From positions 186,001 to 250,000 of the forward strand of contig CAJTPU010000001.1 of NCBI GenBank assembly GCA_910578335.1: 64,000 bases of DNA. The letters are read 5' to 3'. Below are positions 9,217 to 17,864 of this stretch, one piece after another (within the stretch, counting starts at the first letter, position 1; every line of letters starts with the position of its first letter). The stretch comes from an uncultured Lachnospiraceae bacterium (GTDB lineage: Bacteria; Bacillota; Clostridia; Lachnospirales; Lachnospiraceae). The notes beneath the pieces were generated by a model. That model worked only from the letters and a program-made list of their open reading frames with translations, was not told the origin of the DNA and ran no database searches. The position numbers and the translations under genes are program-made.

Positions 9217-11613
9217 TTATCCAATGATTTCTTTATCCTGCTCTTTTTTTTCTGACGGAAGCATCAGTACCAGTACAAAAAAGAATGCAAAACCGGTGGG
9301 AATATAGGGCAGGTATACCCATTCCACCAGCCCGCAGATGCCAAACACCGCCAAAACGCCCAGCGGAATAAGGGCAGTCTCCTCCGCCTTATAGCGCAGA
9401 TAGTAAAAAATACTTCTGATTCCTGCAAACACACAGAACACAATAAAATAAATGCCTGCGCCAATTCCAAAATCATGCGCCACCTGCAAAAACACGTCAT
9501 GGGCATGTCCCGTTTCCTTGCCGTCCTCCGTCATCAGACTGACCGTCTCATGTCCCTTCCAGTCTAGCTGTTCCAGATAAATTCTGTATATTTCAAGTCT
9601 TCCGTTGCTGTAGTGGTTGGCGCTTTCCCACCTTTCTGCTTCTATCTCCTCGGGTGATTTCACCACCTCCGGAATCTCCATGTAAACCTTCGTCGGGTCG
9701 GCTTCAACCTCCTCCTGTTCCGGCTTATCTTCATTGCCGGTGCTAATCCGGTTATCCGCAATGTAAAAAAATTTATCCAGTGTAATATAGCGGAAGGAAT
9801 CCCATTCCTCGCCCTTTTTGATAGAATCCGGAAACCATTCGATTTCATACGTAAAAGGGTTCCCTACCACGGCGGGTACAATACGGCATGCCGTAAAAAC
9901 AACAGGAAAAAAACCAATGACCGCCGCTGCCAATATCGCAAGCCTTTTTATCAGTCCGGCAATTCCGTCCCGAAACTCTGCTAACGTTGTAAGGATACAT
10001 ATGGACGGGCACAAGAGCAGCGCTGCAAATAAGCCTGTCCTGGTTGCCGTCAAAAGCAAAAACGCCGCCGACATCCCCATAAGCCATATTTCTTTCCATG
10101 CCGCCTTCAGACTTTTCTTTTCCCGATAAACTGCCGTAAAACGTATCAGCGCAAGCACCAACACAAACACCATGTAGACCGCCGTCAGCGTTACCGTGTG
10201 AAATATACCGGAATACCGTGTATACAAAAAATAATGAAAAGGACGGTAAAGTATGGCATATATACTGATACCGATAAAATGAAGGAAAACCCCGTTAGAA
10301 AAACAATACAGATATTTCCTTATCTCTCCTTTATAAATAACACGTAGAGCAAACAAGCCGAAAAAAACAGCAATGTCTATCGGCCAGGTCCTTCCGTTCC
10401 TGCTCCTTACCATTTCAGCGGCAAGCAGCACAAAAGCCGCCGTATATATCCATGATACCTTTTTTCTTTCTTTTCTATCCCAAACAAGAAGTCTGACAGT
10501 ATTTAAAATCACGAAGCCCCACAGGACAAAATATAACGCGTTTCCGCGGTAAATATCCCAATTCTCCATATCCCCTTTTTGCCGGTGCAGATAGTACATG
10601 CTGCCGCCAAACGCAAGGAACAGATAAACCAAATTATACCAGTTAAAAATTTCTTTCTTCTTGTAACCGAAAATAATCGTAAGCGCAAAGCAGGCAAGCA
10701 CAAGGTTAGAAGCAAGCTTCTGCTCCTGCCATCTCAGCGCATTCAGATACCGGACGCCTCCAAGCATAACCCCTGCAAAAGCAAGTGACTGCAGGGCTGT
10801 CTGAAGCCGCCTCAAAAGCTCCTCCCTGCGTATTTTTACATCCAAATCCTCCCTGCGGTGCAACAGGCTGTAGCAGGCAAACAGCCAAAACAGCAGTATA
10901 CCAGTTACATAAAACAAAATATCCGCCGGATTATCCGTAAATTTTTTCGCCGGAAACACACTCCAGAGCGCCCACAGCGCCGCTCCCGATACCAATACGC
11001 CCGCGGCAGCCCTGACGCCAAAATCCACCCTGACACGGCGGGTATCCTTTCGCCCCAAAAGCTCCGTAAGCCCAAGCAGTACGCCGCCTGCAAGCAGAAC
11101 GGCAAAAGCACAGAGCGCATACTGCCCCTTTGTAAAATATGCCTTATATTCATAACGCACATCCAGATTTATGCCGTCACGCATAGAAAAAAGCAGGTCT
11201 GCGTTTGCGTTTTCGATGGTAAAATAATATGCCTGTCCAATCTGCAGGTCGGAACCTATCCTGACATGGCACTCTCCGGGAATCGAAAGCTTCGTCACGG
11301 GATAGCTCTTTTCCTCCAGCTTTTGCAGATTTGCATCAAACAGCCTGAATACCAGCCTTGCCTCTTTTTCTTCCTCCGCCAATTCCTCATTATAAATGTA
11401 AAAGCTGATACCGGAAAGCTCTCCGGCAAGAGGAACAAATCCTTGCATAATGGTGCTTTCGTTCAGCATTATCGTCGTAGAATCCTTATCCGTTTCTCCC
11501 TCGTAATGCATAGGGCGTATCAGTCTTAAGGGCCATACCAGCGCAACCGAAATAACCATCAGTAAAAATATCATGGATTGTATTGCCCGTTTCAGCGATA
11601 TGCTTGTCCTCAA
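9217..11613 (-). CDS. Wzy_C / O-antigen ligase family membrane protein with extracytoplasmic beta-domain
   Basis: A 798-aa protein. One N-terminal membrane helix (about 9-30) is followed by an external segment to about residue 150 with a beta-sandwich look (GFVPLAGELSGISFYIYN, LVFRLFDANLQ), then a dozen or so membrane helices. A large outer loop near residues 590-715 carries SNGRLEIYRIYLEQ and GHAHDVFLQVAHDFGIGAG, the signatures of the Wzy_C domain shared by O-antigen ligases, some polymerases and PglL-type O-oligosaccharyltransferases. The start is a TTG at 11613 behind GAGAGG. As first gene of the bacillosamine operon it is a candidate polymerase or protein O-glycan transferase. Confidence 0.8.
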   Translation of the reverse strand: MRTSISLKRAIQSMIFLLMVISVALVWPLRLIRPMHYEGETDKDSTTIMLNESTIMQGFVPLAGELSGISFYIYNEELAEEEKEARLVFRLFDANLQKLEEKSYPVTKLSIPGECHVRIGSDLQIGQAYYFTIENANADLLFSMRDGINLDVRYEYKAYFTKGQYALCAFAVLLAGGVLLGLTELLGRKDTRRVRVDFGVRAAAGVLVSGAALWALWSVFPAKKFTDNPADILFYVTGILLFWLFACYSLLHRREDLDVKIRREELLRRLQTALQSLAFAGVMLGGVRYLNALRWQEQKLASNLVLACFALTIIFGYKKKEIFNWYNLVYLFLAFGGSMYYLHRQKGDMENWDIYRGNALYFVLWGFVILNTVRLLVWDRKERKKVSWIYTAAFVLLAAEMVRSRNGRTWPIDIAVFFGLFALRVIYKGEIRKYLYCFSNGVFLHFIGISIYAILYRPFHYFLYTRYSGIFHTVTLTAVYMVFVLVLALIRFTAVYREKKSLKAAWKEIWLMGMSAAFLLLTATRTGLFAALLLCPSICILTTLAEFRDGIAGLIKRLAILAAAVIGFFPVVFTACRIVPAVVGNPFTYEIEWFPDSIKKGEEWDSFRYITLDKFFYIADNRISTGNEDKPEQEEVEADPTKVYMEIPEVVKSPEEIEAERWESANHYSNGRLEIYRIYLEQLDWKGHETVSLMTEDGKETGHAHDVFLQVAHDFGIGAGIYFIVFCVFAGIRSIFYYLRYKAEETALIPLGVLAVFGICGLVEWVYLPYIPTGFAFFFVLVLMLPSEKKEQDKEIIG

Positions 11614-11658
11614 CTGCTCTTCCTCTCTCTGACTTCAGTCTTTCCATTTATCCTTGAT

Positions 11659-11687
11659 AGTATAGCACAGTTGCCATTTCTTTACAA
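11659..11687 (-). promoter_or_regulatory. Promoter of the bacillosamine/Wzy_C operon
   Basis: Read on the minus strand: -35 TTGTAA (11682-11687), a 17-bp spacer and -10 TATACT (11659-11664), with an extended TGTGC just before the -10. Predicted transcription starts about 40 bases upstream of the TTG start at 11613. The rest of the 11614-11771 gap shows no gene and no clear terminator. Confidence 0.65.
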
Positions 11688-11771
11688 CTTTCAACTATCT
11701 GTCCCGCCCGACATTTTAATTTGCACTCCAAATCATTCCATACTCATTTCACATCTTCAAGCCAAAGCTTT

Positions 11772-12848
11772 TCATTCTCCCTCCACCATGGTGTCATATT
11801 CGCCACTTGTCACTTTATTATTTATCATTTCCAGCGCCGCTTCCTGACATTCCTGCCAATATATATATGCCTCGTTCCATGTGCTGTACTTTTCATCGCT
11901 GCGCTTGTCTGTAAGCTCATAATGCTCTGTCAGATAATTTCCCAAAAAAGCAGTGCATTTCTCTGAGCCGGAAGCATTCACATGACTTCCCCCGTCATAA
12001 TAATCCATGGCAAAGTCAATGCCCAGCTCATCATAATAGTTGTTCAAATTCAAATAATCATACCCATAGGAAGCAATGATATTTTCCATATAATTAAATT
12101 TTTTCTGCATATCCTCATCCAAAACCATGGGTGACACAATAAACAAAGCGTTCAAATCCTTTTCTTGCAGATATACCAACAGCGCACGCAGATTCTCCTC
12201 CTGCTCCTTTGGTATCGCCATCTGCTCCGAGACGGCGCTGTAATCTGCACCGTCTCCGGGAATCACCTCATCATGCATCACATATCCCTTTAAAGGATGA
12301 AGCCTTTCATACCAAAATGCCGTATATTGGTCTGGAAGAATCAACGTTTTCCAATTAGAATGATATTTAAAAATATCAAAATAGTAGGTATACCGCTCCG
12401 ATATCTCTGGCACCAGACTATTGATAAGCCGGATTCTGTTCCACGAATATTTTAAATTATCCGTCACCCCTCTTGCATATGCCATATTATCAGCCATTGC
12501 TCCCTCTTCATACGTATACATACGAAGCTCAAAAACAAACAATTCCGGCGACTGGGTTTTCAACGCTTCCTCCACCAAATACACTGCCGCTTTGGGTCTC
12601 TGCACATTGCTGGCAAGCGGATACATGGTAAATCCATATTCTCCCCACAGCTTTGGTGCAGCATAAAATGGATACACCGGGCTCGAGCCTATCATAACGA
12701 CATCTATCGTATCCTTTGGCTCCGCATAAAAACCTATAAAAATTTCCTTGATATCACCATTCGTCCGCAGCATATAGGTAAGCGATTGTAATAGAAACAA
12801 AAAAATAACCGCAAACAAAATTGCCTTCACAGCCTGCTTTTTGTTCAT
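11772..12848 (-). CDS. Membrane-anchored SGNH/DltD-like protein, MBOAT partner
   Basis: A 358-aa protein with an N-terminal signal-anchor helix (about 8-26) and an extracytoplasmic domain. IDVVMIGSSPVYPFY (about 48-62) supplies the GDS-like block I serine, and DYYDGGSHVNASG (about 295-307) the terminal Asp/His block of SGNH hydrolases, in the arrangement seen in DltD and AlgJ/AlgX-like proteins. It follows an MBOAT gene by 9 bp behind an AGGAGG site. It most likely takes an acyl group handed across the membrane by the MBOAT and places it on an external glycan. Donor and acceptor are unknown. Confidence 0.75.
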   Translation of the reverse strand: MNKKQAVKAILFAVIFLFLLQSLTYMLRTNGDIKEIFIGFYAEPKDTIDVVMIGSSPVYPFYAAPKLWGEYGFTMYPLASNVQRPKAAVYLVEEALKTQSPELFVFELRMYTYEEGAMADNMAYARGVTDNLKYSWNRIRLINSLVPEISERYTYYFDIFKYHSNWKTLILPDQYTAFWYERLHPLKGYVMHDEVIPGDGADYSAVSEQMAIPKEQEENLRALLVYLQEKDLNALFIVSPMVLDEDMQKKFNYMENIIASYGYDYLNLNNYYDELGIDFAMDYYDGGSHVNASGSEKCTAFLGNYLTEHYELTDKRSDEKYSTWNEAYIYWQECQEAALEMINNKVTSGEYDTMVEGE

Positions 12849-12857
12849 GGCAGCCTC

Positions 12858-14384
12858 CTAAAATCCCTGATAGATAAATTCCGCCGCACTATAACCGGGT
12901 CCATAATAACCCAGCAAAATCACATAAAACAGCAGCGCATACCAGATAATCCAACGTACTACAATATTTTTCCGCGCAATGCGTTCTCTCACATCTTCCT
13001 TTTGCTGTAGTATAGATACCGTCAATAAAATAAACAACGATGCTATAGCAATGGTAAACTCTATAAGATCCAGCCCCATCGAAAACAGGGAACCGTCAAA
13101 TAACATGCCGATATTTCCTACATGAATTGCTCCCGCCAGCATACGGCATGCCGCAATGGTCGAATCCGCTCGAAAGAACACAAAGCCAATATTCACAAGC
13201 AGGAAGGTTCTCACTATCCGCCACCCGTTCACCCAGCCGTTGTCGCCATTCATATGGCACTTTCTCATAATCCTTCCATACACAGGATTCAAAAGCTCAC
13301 CCATAACAATATAGAACCAGTGCAGAAGCCCTGACCCAATTACAAACTTCCAATCCCCTCCATGCCAAATGCCTACCGTAAACCACAATATAAACATGGC
13401 AATAAAAGTGGTGACTTGCTTTCCCCGCTTTTTTCCCAGCTTTTCCCTACACCTTTTTCCCAGTTCTGAGAATGCATGCGTTCGAAGCAACGGGTAAAAA
13501 ACATACTCTTTCATCCATACGCCAAGCGTAATATGCCATCTGCGCCAATACTCAGAAATCGTCTTGGCAAAAAAAGGCGTTTCAAAATTCTCTGGCAGCT
13601 TTATGCCAAAGGTTTGCGACATTCCAAGTGCAATGTCCATACCGCCCGAAAAATTGGTGTACAACTGAAACGCATAGCAAATTGTTGCCACCCAAATATA
13701 TACACCAGTGTAATTCGCATAATTATCATATACAGTATTGACAACCAAATTCATACGCTCCGAAATAACCAGTGTCTTAAAAAATCCCCATAACATTCTT
13801 TGCATGCCGAATACTACTCGTTTATACTCAAAAGGATGCGGTTGAAAAAATTGCTCTCCATCCTCCCGGTAACGAATAATCGGTCCTGATAATATGACCG
13901 GAAAATACATGCCGTAAAGTGCCATTTTAAAAAAATTTTTCTGCGGTTGGGCAATTTGATTGTAGACATCGATAACATACCCAAGAATAGAAAAAGTATA
14001 AAAAGAAATACCGAGCGGTATCATAAAGTGAAATCCGGTTATGATATCTCCGAACCCTAACAGTCCTGCAATTCCATTGACTGTGTTAATCCCAAAATTA
14101 ATATATTTTAACAAAAACAGGCACCCGATGAGTAATACTACTACCCCCACCAGCGCCAGCCGCCTCTTTTTCACATCTGCCGTTCTTCCCATGACACAAA
14201 TGCCTGCATATGCCACAAGACATGCCACCACCGGATACAGAATCAAAATACCGTTTCCCGAAAGTAAATAATAGGCAGCGCTCGACACAAGCAAAAATAT
14301 CCATTGCAATTTTGCCGGAATCAGGTAATATATAATTAGTACACATGCATAAAAGCATAAAAAATAAAAGGATGTAAATGACAT
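12858..14384 (-). CDS. MBOAT family membrane O-acyltransferase
   Basis: A 508-aa polytopic protein with some ten hydrophobic segments. The MBOAT signature is clear: IPLGISFYTFSILGYVIDVY, ISEYWRRWHITLGVWMKEYVFYPL and the catalytic histidine in FTVGIWHGGDWKF, with a second His in GLLHWFYIV. The family (DltB, AlgI, PatA) moves acyl groups from a cytoplasmic donor to an acceptor outside the membrane. A GGAAAGG site lies before the ATG at 14384. It is co-transcribed with the SGNH protein at 11772-12848 and divergent from the VOC gene, only 38 bp away. Confidence 0.88.
   Translation of the reverse strand: MSFTSFYFLCFYACVLIIYYLIPAKLQWIFLLVSSAAYYLLSGNGILILYPVVACLVAYAGICVMGRTADVKKRRLALVGVVVLLIGCLFLLKYINFGINTVNGIAGLLGFGDIITGFHFMIPLGISFYTFSILGYVIDVYNQIAQPQKNFFKMALYGMYFPVILSGPIIRYREDGEQFFQPHPFEYKRVVFGMQRMLWGFFKTLVISERMNLVVNTVYDNYANYTGVYIWVATICYAFQLYTNFSGGMDIALGMSQTFGIKLPENFETPFFAKTISEYWRRWHITLGVWMKEYVFYPLLRTHAFSELGKRCREKLGKKRGKQVTTFIAMFILWFTVGIWHGGDWKFVIGSGLLHWFYIVMGELLNPVYGRIMRKCHMNGDNGWVNGWRIVRTFLLVNIGFVFFRADSTIAACRMLAGAIHVGNIGMLFDGSLFSMGLDLIEFTIAIASLFILLTVSILQQKEDVRERIARKNIVVRWIIWYALLFYVILLGYYGPGYSAAEFIYQGF
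14331..14336 (+). promoter_or_regulatory. Possible -10 element for the VOC gene
   Basis: A perfect TATAAT lies 87 bases upstream of the VOC start, inside the 5' end of the divergent MBOAT gene, in AT-rich sequence. No convincing -35 stands at 16-18 bp; a TTGCAA is 21 bp away. The call is tentative. Confidence 0.3.
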
Positions 14385-14422
14385 AACAAATCCTTTCCAA
14401 ACCAGCTAGAGGAGAACCTTCC

Positions 14423-14824
14423 ATGCTTCCTTTAAAGGTACATCATATCGGATATTTAGTTAAGAAAATAGATTCAGCCATACACAGTTTTATACAGTTA
14501 GGATACACTGTTATCCAAGATACTATTTTTGACAGCTTTCGTAAAGTCCATATCTGTTTTATGGAAAAGGACGGCTATGTGATAGAGCTTGTCTCTCCCG
14601 CAGATGGCGACTCTGTCGTGACAGGTTTATTGAAAAAATATAAAAATACTCCTTATCACATCTGTTATGAAACTGTTTCTTTTGAAAAAGATTTCCATTT
14701 TCTTACCGAACACGGCTTTACCGCCATTGACTCTCCCACACCGGCGCCTGCCATTGGCGGCAGACGCGTCGTTTTCTTAATGAACGCTTCTATTGGTATG
14801 ATAGAGCTGCTTGAAGTTGTTTAA
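14423..14824 (+). CDS. VOC family protein, methylmalonyl-CoA epimerase-like fold
   Basis: A 133-aa protein with the paired beta-alpha-beta-beta-beta modules of the vicinal oxygen chelate superfamily. Candidate metal ligands are all in place: H8 (KVHHIGYLV), E55 (YVIELVSP), H79 (PYHICYE) and E128 (GMIELLEV), the methylmalonyl-CoA epimerase-like layout. AGAGGAGA precedes the ATG. It is on the plus strand and converges on the ACP gene so tightly that both stop codons share the palindrome TTAA. This suggests an enzyme acting on the acyl intermediate made by the FkbH/ACP pair. The reaction is unknown; a standard methylmalonyl-CoA role is unlikely here because no mutase genes are nearby. Confidence 0.75.
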   Translation: MLPLKVHHIGYLVKKIDSAIHSFIQLGYTVIQDTIFDSFRKVHICFMEKDGYVIELVSPADGDSVVTGLLKKYKNTPYHICYETVSFEKDFHFLTEHGFTAIDSPTPAPAIGGRRVVFLMNASIGMIELLEVV

Positions 14825-15063
14825 GAAATCTGACTTAGGATAATATCCATCATCTCTCCTACGTTTTTCATGGCGACTACTTGTCCCATGGAAAACTTCA
14901 TACCAAATTCCTGCTCTACTGCCGCAATCAAATTAATATGCTCCAAAGAATCCCAATCTGCAATATCATTCGATGTAGTTGAGTCATTGACTGCAATCTC
15001 TTCATCGTCAAAAACATCTCTGAACACCTCGTTCAGTTTTTCATATGCCGCTTCTCTCGTCAT
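14821..15063 (-). CDS. Free-standing acyl carrier protein
   Basis: An 80-aa acidic carrier protein. The phosphopantetheine attachment site is S39 in DWDSLEHINLIAAVE, where the D-S-L motif is followed by the usual helix II. ACPs of this discrete type accompany FkbH-like loading proteins in polyketide and surface-glycan clusters and differ from the fatty-acid AcpP, which carries ADSLDxVE. Its ATG overlaps the FkbH stop (ATGA), so the two are translationally coupled. It should carry the acyl unit loaded by FkbH. Confidence 0.88.
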   Translation of the reverse strand: MTREAAYEKLNEVFRDVFDDEEIAVNDSTTSNDIADWDSLEHINLIAAVEQEFGMKFSMGQVVAMKNVGEMMDIILSQIS

Positions 15064-16844
15064 GCTTCTACCACCTTTATCACTTTATTTTTATTTGTAT
15101 AATCTGCTTCTACTTTATAATACCACACTGTACTGCCGTCTTCATCTGTTTTTTCAAGCGTAAAGCCCATTAACCCGTAAAAATCTTCCACCATCTTATT
15201 TTTAGCGGTCGGATAATAATAACCCTTTATCTCCTTGATTCCCGCCTTTATGCAGGTATGCACCAGTGTATCCAGCATGGCGTACTCCATATCCCTCTTC
15301 AGGACACGGCAGCTCATCAGCCACAAATCCATATGCAGCAGGCTGCCCTCCTTGTGCCCAATCAGCACGGATACCACGCCGTTGTCGCCAAATTTATCCT
15401 CCAGCTTGCCATAAAGCGTAACATAAGAAGCATCCGCCGCAAGCTGTTCAATTTCCGCCTGCGTATACCGCCTTGTCGTCAGGTTAAACTGATTGCTCTT
15501 GTTGGTGAGCTGTGCTATCCGCGCCATATACAAGGGTTCAAAGGCTCGAATCGTACCCTTCATATGAAGAGAATAGAGATAATCCTCATAGCTTCCAAAG
15601 CTTTCCTGCTCTTTTTTTCGTTCCAGATTTGCCTTATACATCTCACTGCGCTGTCTGTCATCCTCCGACAGGCTCGTCACTTCAAAAAAGCCTGAATGGT
15701 CAAGAAGCCTGATATACTGCTCAGGCCCTTCTATCTCCGGCACAGATACGCCCGCCAGGCTGCTCCTCACAATTTCCCTCTCCGCCGGATTGTCATCCAC
15801 AAAAACAAGACTGTCCTGCATAATATTTAATTCCGATGCTATCTCTGCCACATTTTTGCTTTTCGGCTCCCAGTTTGCCTTTATCAGCACGAAATCTTCA
15901 GGCTTTAGCGTCCCGTCCGGATGCATAAGCCCCGCCATAGCATTCTCCTCTTCATTTTTGGAGCTGACATTCAGCATAATACCGATATCCTTCTGCCTCT
16001 TTAAGTACTCCTGAAACTCCGCGTAGACCTGCCCCATGGAGGTTTCTTGTCCAATCTCCAGATTTTCTGCACCGTCATCGCCCACAACACCACCCCAGAG
16101 CGTATTATCCAAATCCAGAACCAATGCCTTTTTATTCTTCCCATAAATAGACTTAATAATATTGGCAATATTAAAACTCAAATCAGGGATTGCCTGTAGA
16201 CATAGCGCATACTTGTACATGTACCAGTAGAAAGGGTCCGCCCATTTATCAAGCCCATAACAGGATGAAAGATAATTAATGTCATTAATGTAAAAATGAT
16301 TGTGTTCACGGGCATACTGATAAAATCTTTCATTCAGCCGGTTTAAAAAGGAAATCCTGCCATGTATATCCGTCACTTCCTTATTGCCCAAGAGCCGATA
16401 AAATGGATACTCAAAATTATTCTGGATAATGGGACACTGGTATCTTTCCTGAAGCTTATTCCACATAACCTCATAATGACGGTAATTTTTGTCTAAAAGC
16501 GCAGAAACCATCTCCGCTGAATCTGACAGTTCCGGATACTCTTGTAAATTCCGATTACTTGTATGAATGTAGATTATATCCGGCACAAATTCCTGCAGTT
16601 CTGTATTGTCAAACATCGCATCCTGCCAGTACTGAGCATATTCCGACTCATAAAAAGAAGGTTCTATCCCATAGTGCAAAAGAAAAAGTTCCAACACCTT
16701 CACAATATCATGTGTGGTACTTCCTCCCAAAACAGCAATTTTTTTCTGAATGCGCGGACTGTTATCGGCAAGCAGCGCCTTTTTTATGCTCTTTGCCCTT
16801 TTTAAGATGTATTCACTGTTAAAAGGGTATTCCAATTCCCGCAT
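15060..16844 (-). CDS. FkbH-like HAD-IIIC protein with N-terminal SGNH-like domain
   Basis: A 594-aa multidomain protein. The N-terminal part (about 1-230) has an SGNH-like start IAVLGGSTTHD (GGSTT at 40-44). The HAD core begins ALVLDLDNTLWGGVVGDDG with nucleophile D244 and D246, followed by LNVSSKNEEENA and VFVDDNPAERE, and the last 170 residues look GNAT-like. Studied FkbH proteins take 1,3-bisphosphoglycerate, dephosphorylate it and load a D-glyceryl unit onto an ACP. The start at 16844 is preferred because GGAGG lies seven bases before it. The adjacent ACP and MBOAT/SGNH genes point to glycan acylation rather than polyketide synthesis; that role is inference. Confidence 0.87.
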   Translation of the reverse strand: MRELEYPFNSEYILKRAKSIKKALLADNSPRIQKKIAVLGGSTTHDIVKVLELFLLHYGIEPSFYESEYAQYWQDAMFDNTELQEFVPDIIYIHTSNRNLQEYPELSDSAEMVSALLDKNYRHYEVMWNKLQERYQCPIIQNNFEYPFYRLLGNKEVTDIHGRISFLNRLNERFYQYAREHNHFYINDINYLSSCYGLDKWADPFYWYMYKYALCLQAIPDLSFNIANIIKSIYGKNKKALVLDLDNTLWGGVVGDDGAENLEIGQETSMGQVYAEFQEYLKRQKDIGIMLNVSSKNEEENAMAGLMHPDGTLKPEDFVLIKANWEPKSKNVAEIASELNIMQDSLVFVDDNPAEREIVRSSLAGVSVPEIEGPEQYIRLLDHSGFFEVTSLSEDDRQRSEMYKANLERKKEQESFGSYEDYLYSLHMKGTIRAFEPLYMARIAQLTNKSNQFNLTTRRYTQAEIEQLAADASYVTLYGKLEDKFGDNGVVSVLIGHKEGSLLHMDLWLMSCRVLKRDMEYAMLDTLVHTCIKAGIKEIKGYYYPTAKNKMVEDFYGLMGFTLEKTDEDGSTVWYYKVEADYTNKNKVIKVVEA

Positions 16845-16942
16845 ATCTTCCTCCATAAAAATTACAATACAATCCATTTCAGCAATGCAATTATGATATC
16901 ACAAATCGGAAATACTTTCAATAAAAGGCAGCTTAATGAGCA

Positions 16943-17821
16943 TTAACGAATCGGAAACTCTCCGAATATTTTTTTTAGAATTTCCTCCCTATTTTCATTG
17001 ACATAGCCGTTTACCAAATGTATGCCGTCGGTAAAGTATTCTTCAGGAATATAATAAATGCTATTAGTGTATCCGGACAGCAAACCTTCCAATCCATATG
17101 CTTCCGCTTCACTCATATAGCTCTCCCAATCATAGTCACTACTCTCTCCTGCCAATGGTGTTGCAATAACCACAAATTCAATATTGTGTTCCTCACAAAG
17201 TTCCTGCAGTTTTTCTAAATATATCACAGTCATCTTTGACAAATTATTTTTCTTAATCTCATTTTCATGGTATTTTGCAATATATTTAGATAATAATGCC
17301 TTATTATTTTGCAGCAATCCTTTTACATAGCGATTATATACAAATATACGGCCAAATTTTTCGGTTAACAAAGTCTTAGTTTCTTCCTCCAAATATGGCA
17401 TATATTCTGTTCTACAAAATGGAATTACAAAGTACGGGTAGAACAAATGTTGGTCTATGTCCACCCCTAAACTCTGAGGACGTACAAAATAATAAACTTT
17501 TTCTGTCTGTGGATTATTTTCAATATATCTTGAAAGTAAAATATAGTTTCCACACACTGTTATCAATTGATTTGTTCCCAAGTAACATACCTCTTCGTTT
17601 TCTATTTGATTATCCGGAGCAAGCAATTGACGACAAACACTATCTCCTATAATGACCCTTGTATAAGTATTATGTGTCTCTGCTATGTCTATTGCATCAT
17701 ATACTTCTTCCGCTATATCTTCTATCCTTATATTCTGTTGAATAATAATCAGCCAAAAAACACATTGTCCCGCAAAAACGCATATTGCGGCCAGCAAAAT
17801 CTTCCATAAAAATTTTTTCAT
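16943..17821 (-). CDS. Membrane-anchored SGNH-like protein, MBOAT partner
   Basis: A 292-aa protein with an N-terminal membrane helix (about 6-27). A block I-like segment TRVIIGDSVCRQLL (about 54-67) has the GDS serine, and EEYFTDGIHLVNGYV near the C-terminus has the Asp-x-x-His pair. A weak AGGGCT site precedes the ATG. It lies between an MBOAT gene (44 bp upstream) and the FkbH gene in the same unit. It probably transfers or removes acyl groups on an exported glycan. The DNA is strikingly AT-rich: 15 G/C in the 60 bases from 17281. Confidence 0.7.
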   Translation of the reverse strand: MKKFLWKILLAAICVFAGQCVFWLIIIQQNIRIEDIAEEVYDAIDIAETHNTYTRVIIGDSVCRQLLAPDNQIENEEVCYLGTNQLITVCGNYILLSRYIENNPQTEKVYYFVRPQSLGVDIDQHLFYPYFVIPFCRTEYMPYLEEETKTLLTEKFGRIFVYNRYVKGLLQNNKALLSKYIAKYHENEIKKNNLSKMTVIYLEKLQELCEEHNIEFVVIATPLAGESSDYDWESYMSEAEAYGLEGLLSGYTNSIYYIPEEYFTDGIHLVNGYVNENREEILKKIFGEFPIR

Positions 17822-17864
17822 ACTTTTAGCCCTGTTTTGTGTAAATTATCGTTCTTTTCTGCTC

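Noticed and set aside
11700..11771. Terminator between the SGNH gene and the Wzy_C promoter
   Set aside because: No stable hairpin with a T-run; only a short AAAGCTTT palindrome within the coding end.
14423..14824. True methylmalonyl-CoA epimerase
   Set aside because: Fold and ligands fit, but there is no mutase or carboxylase nearby; context favours another acyl substrate.
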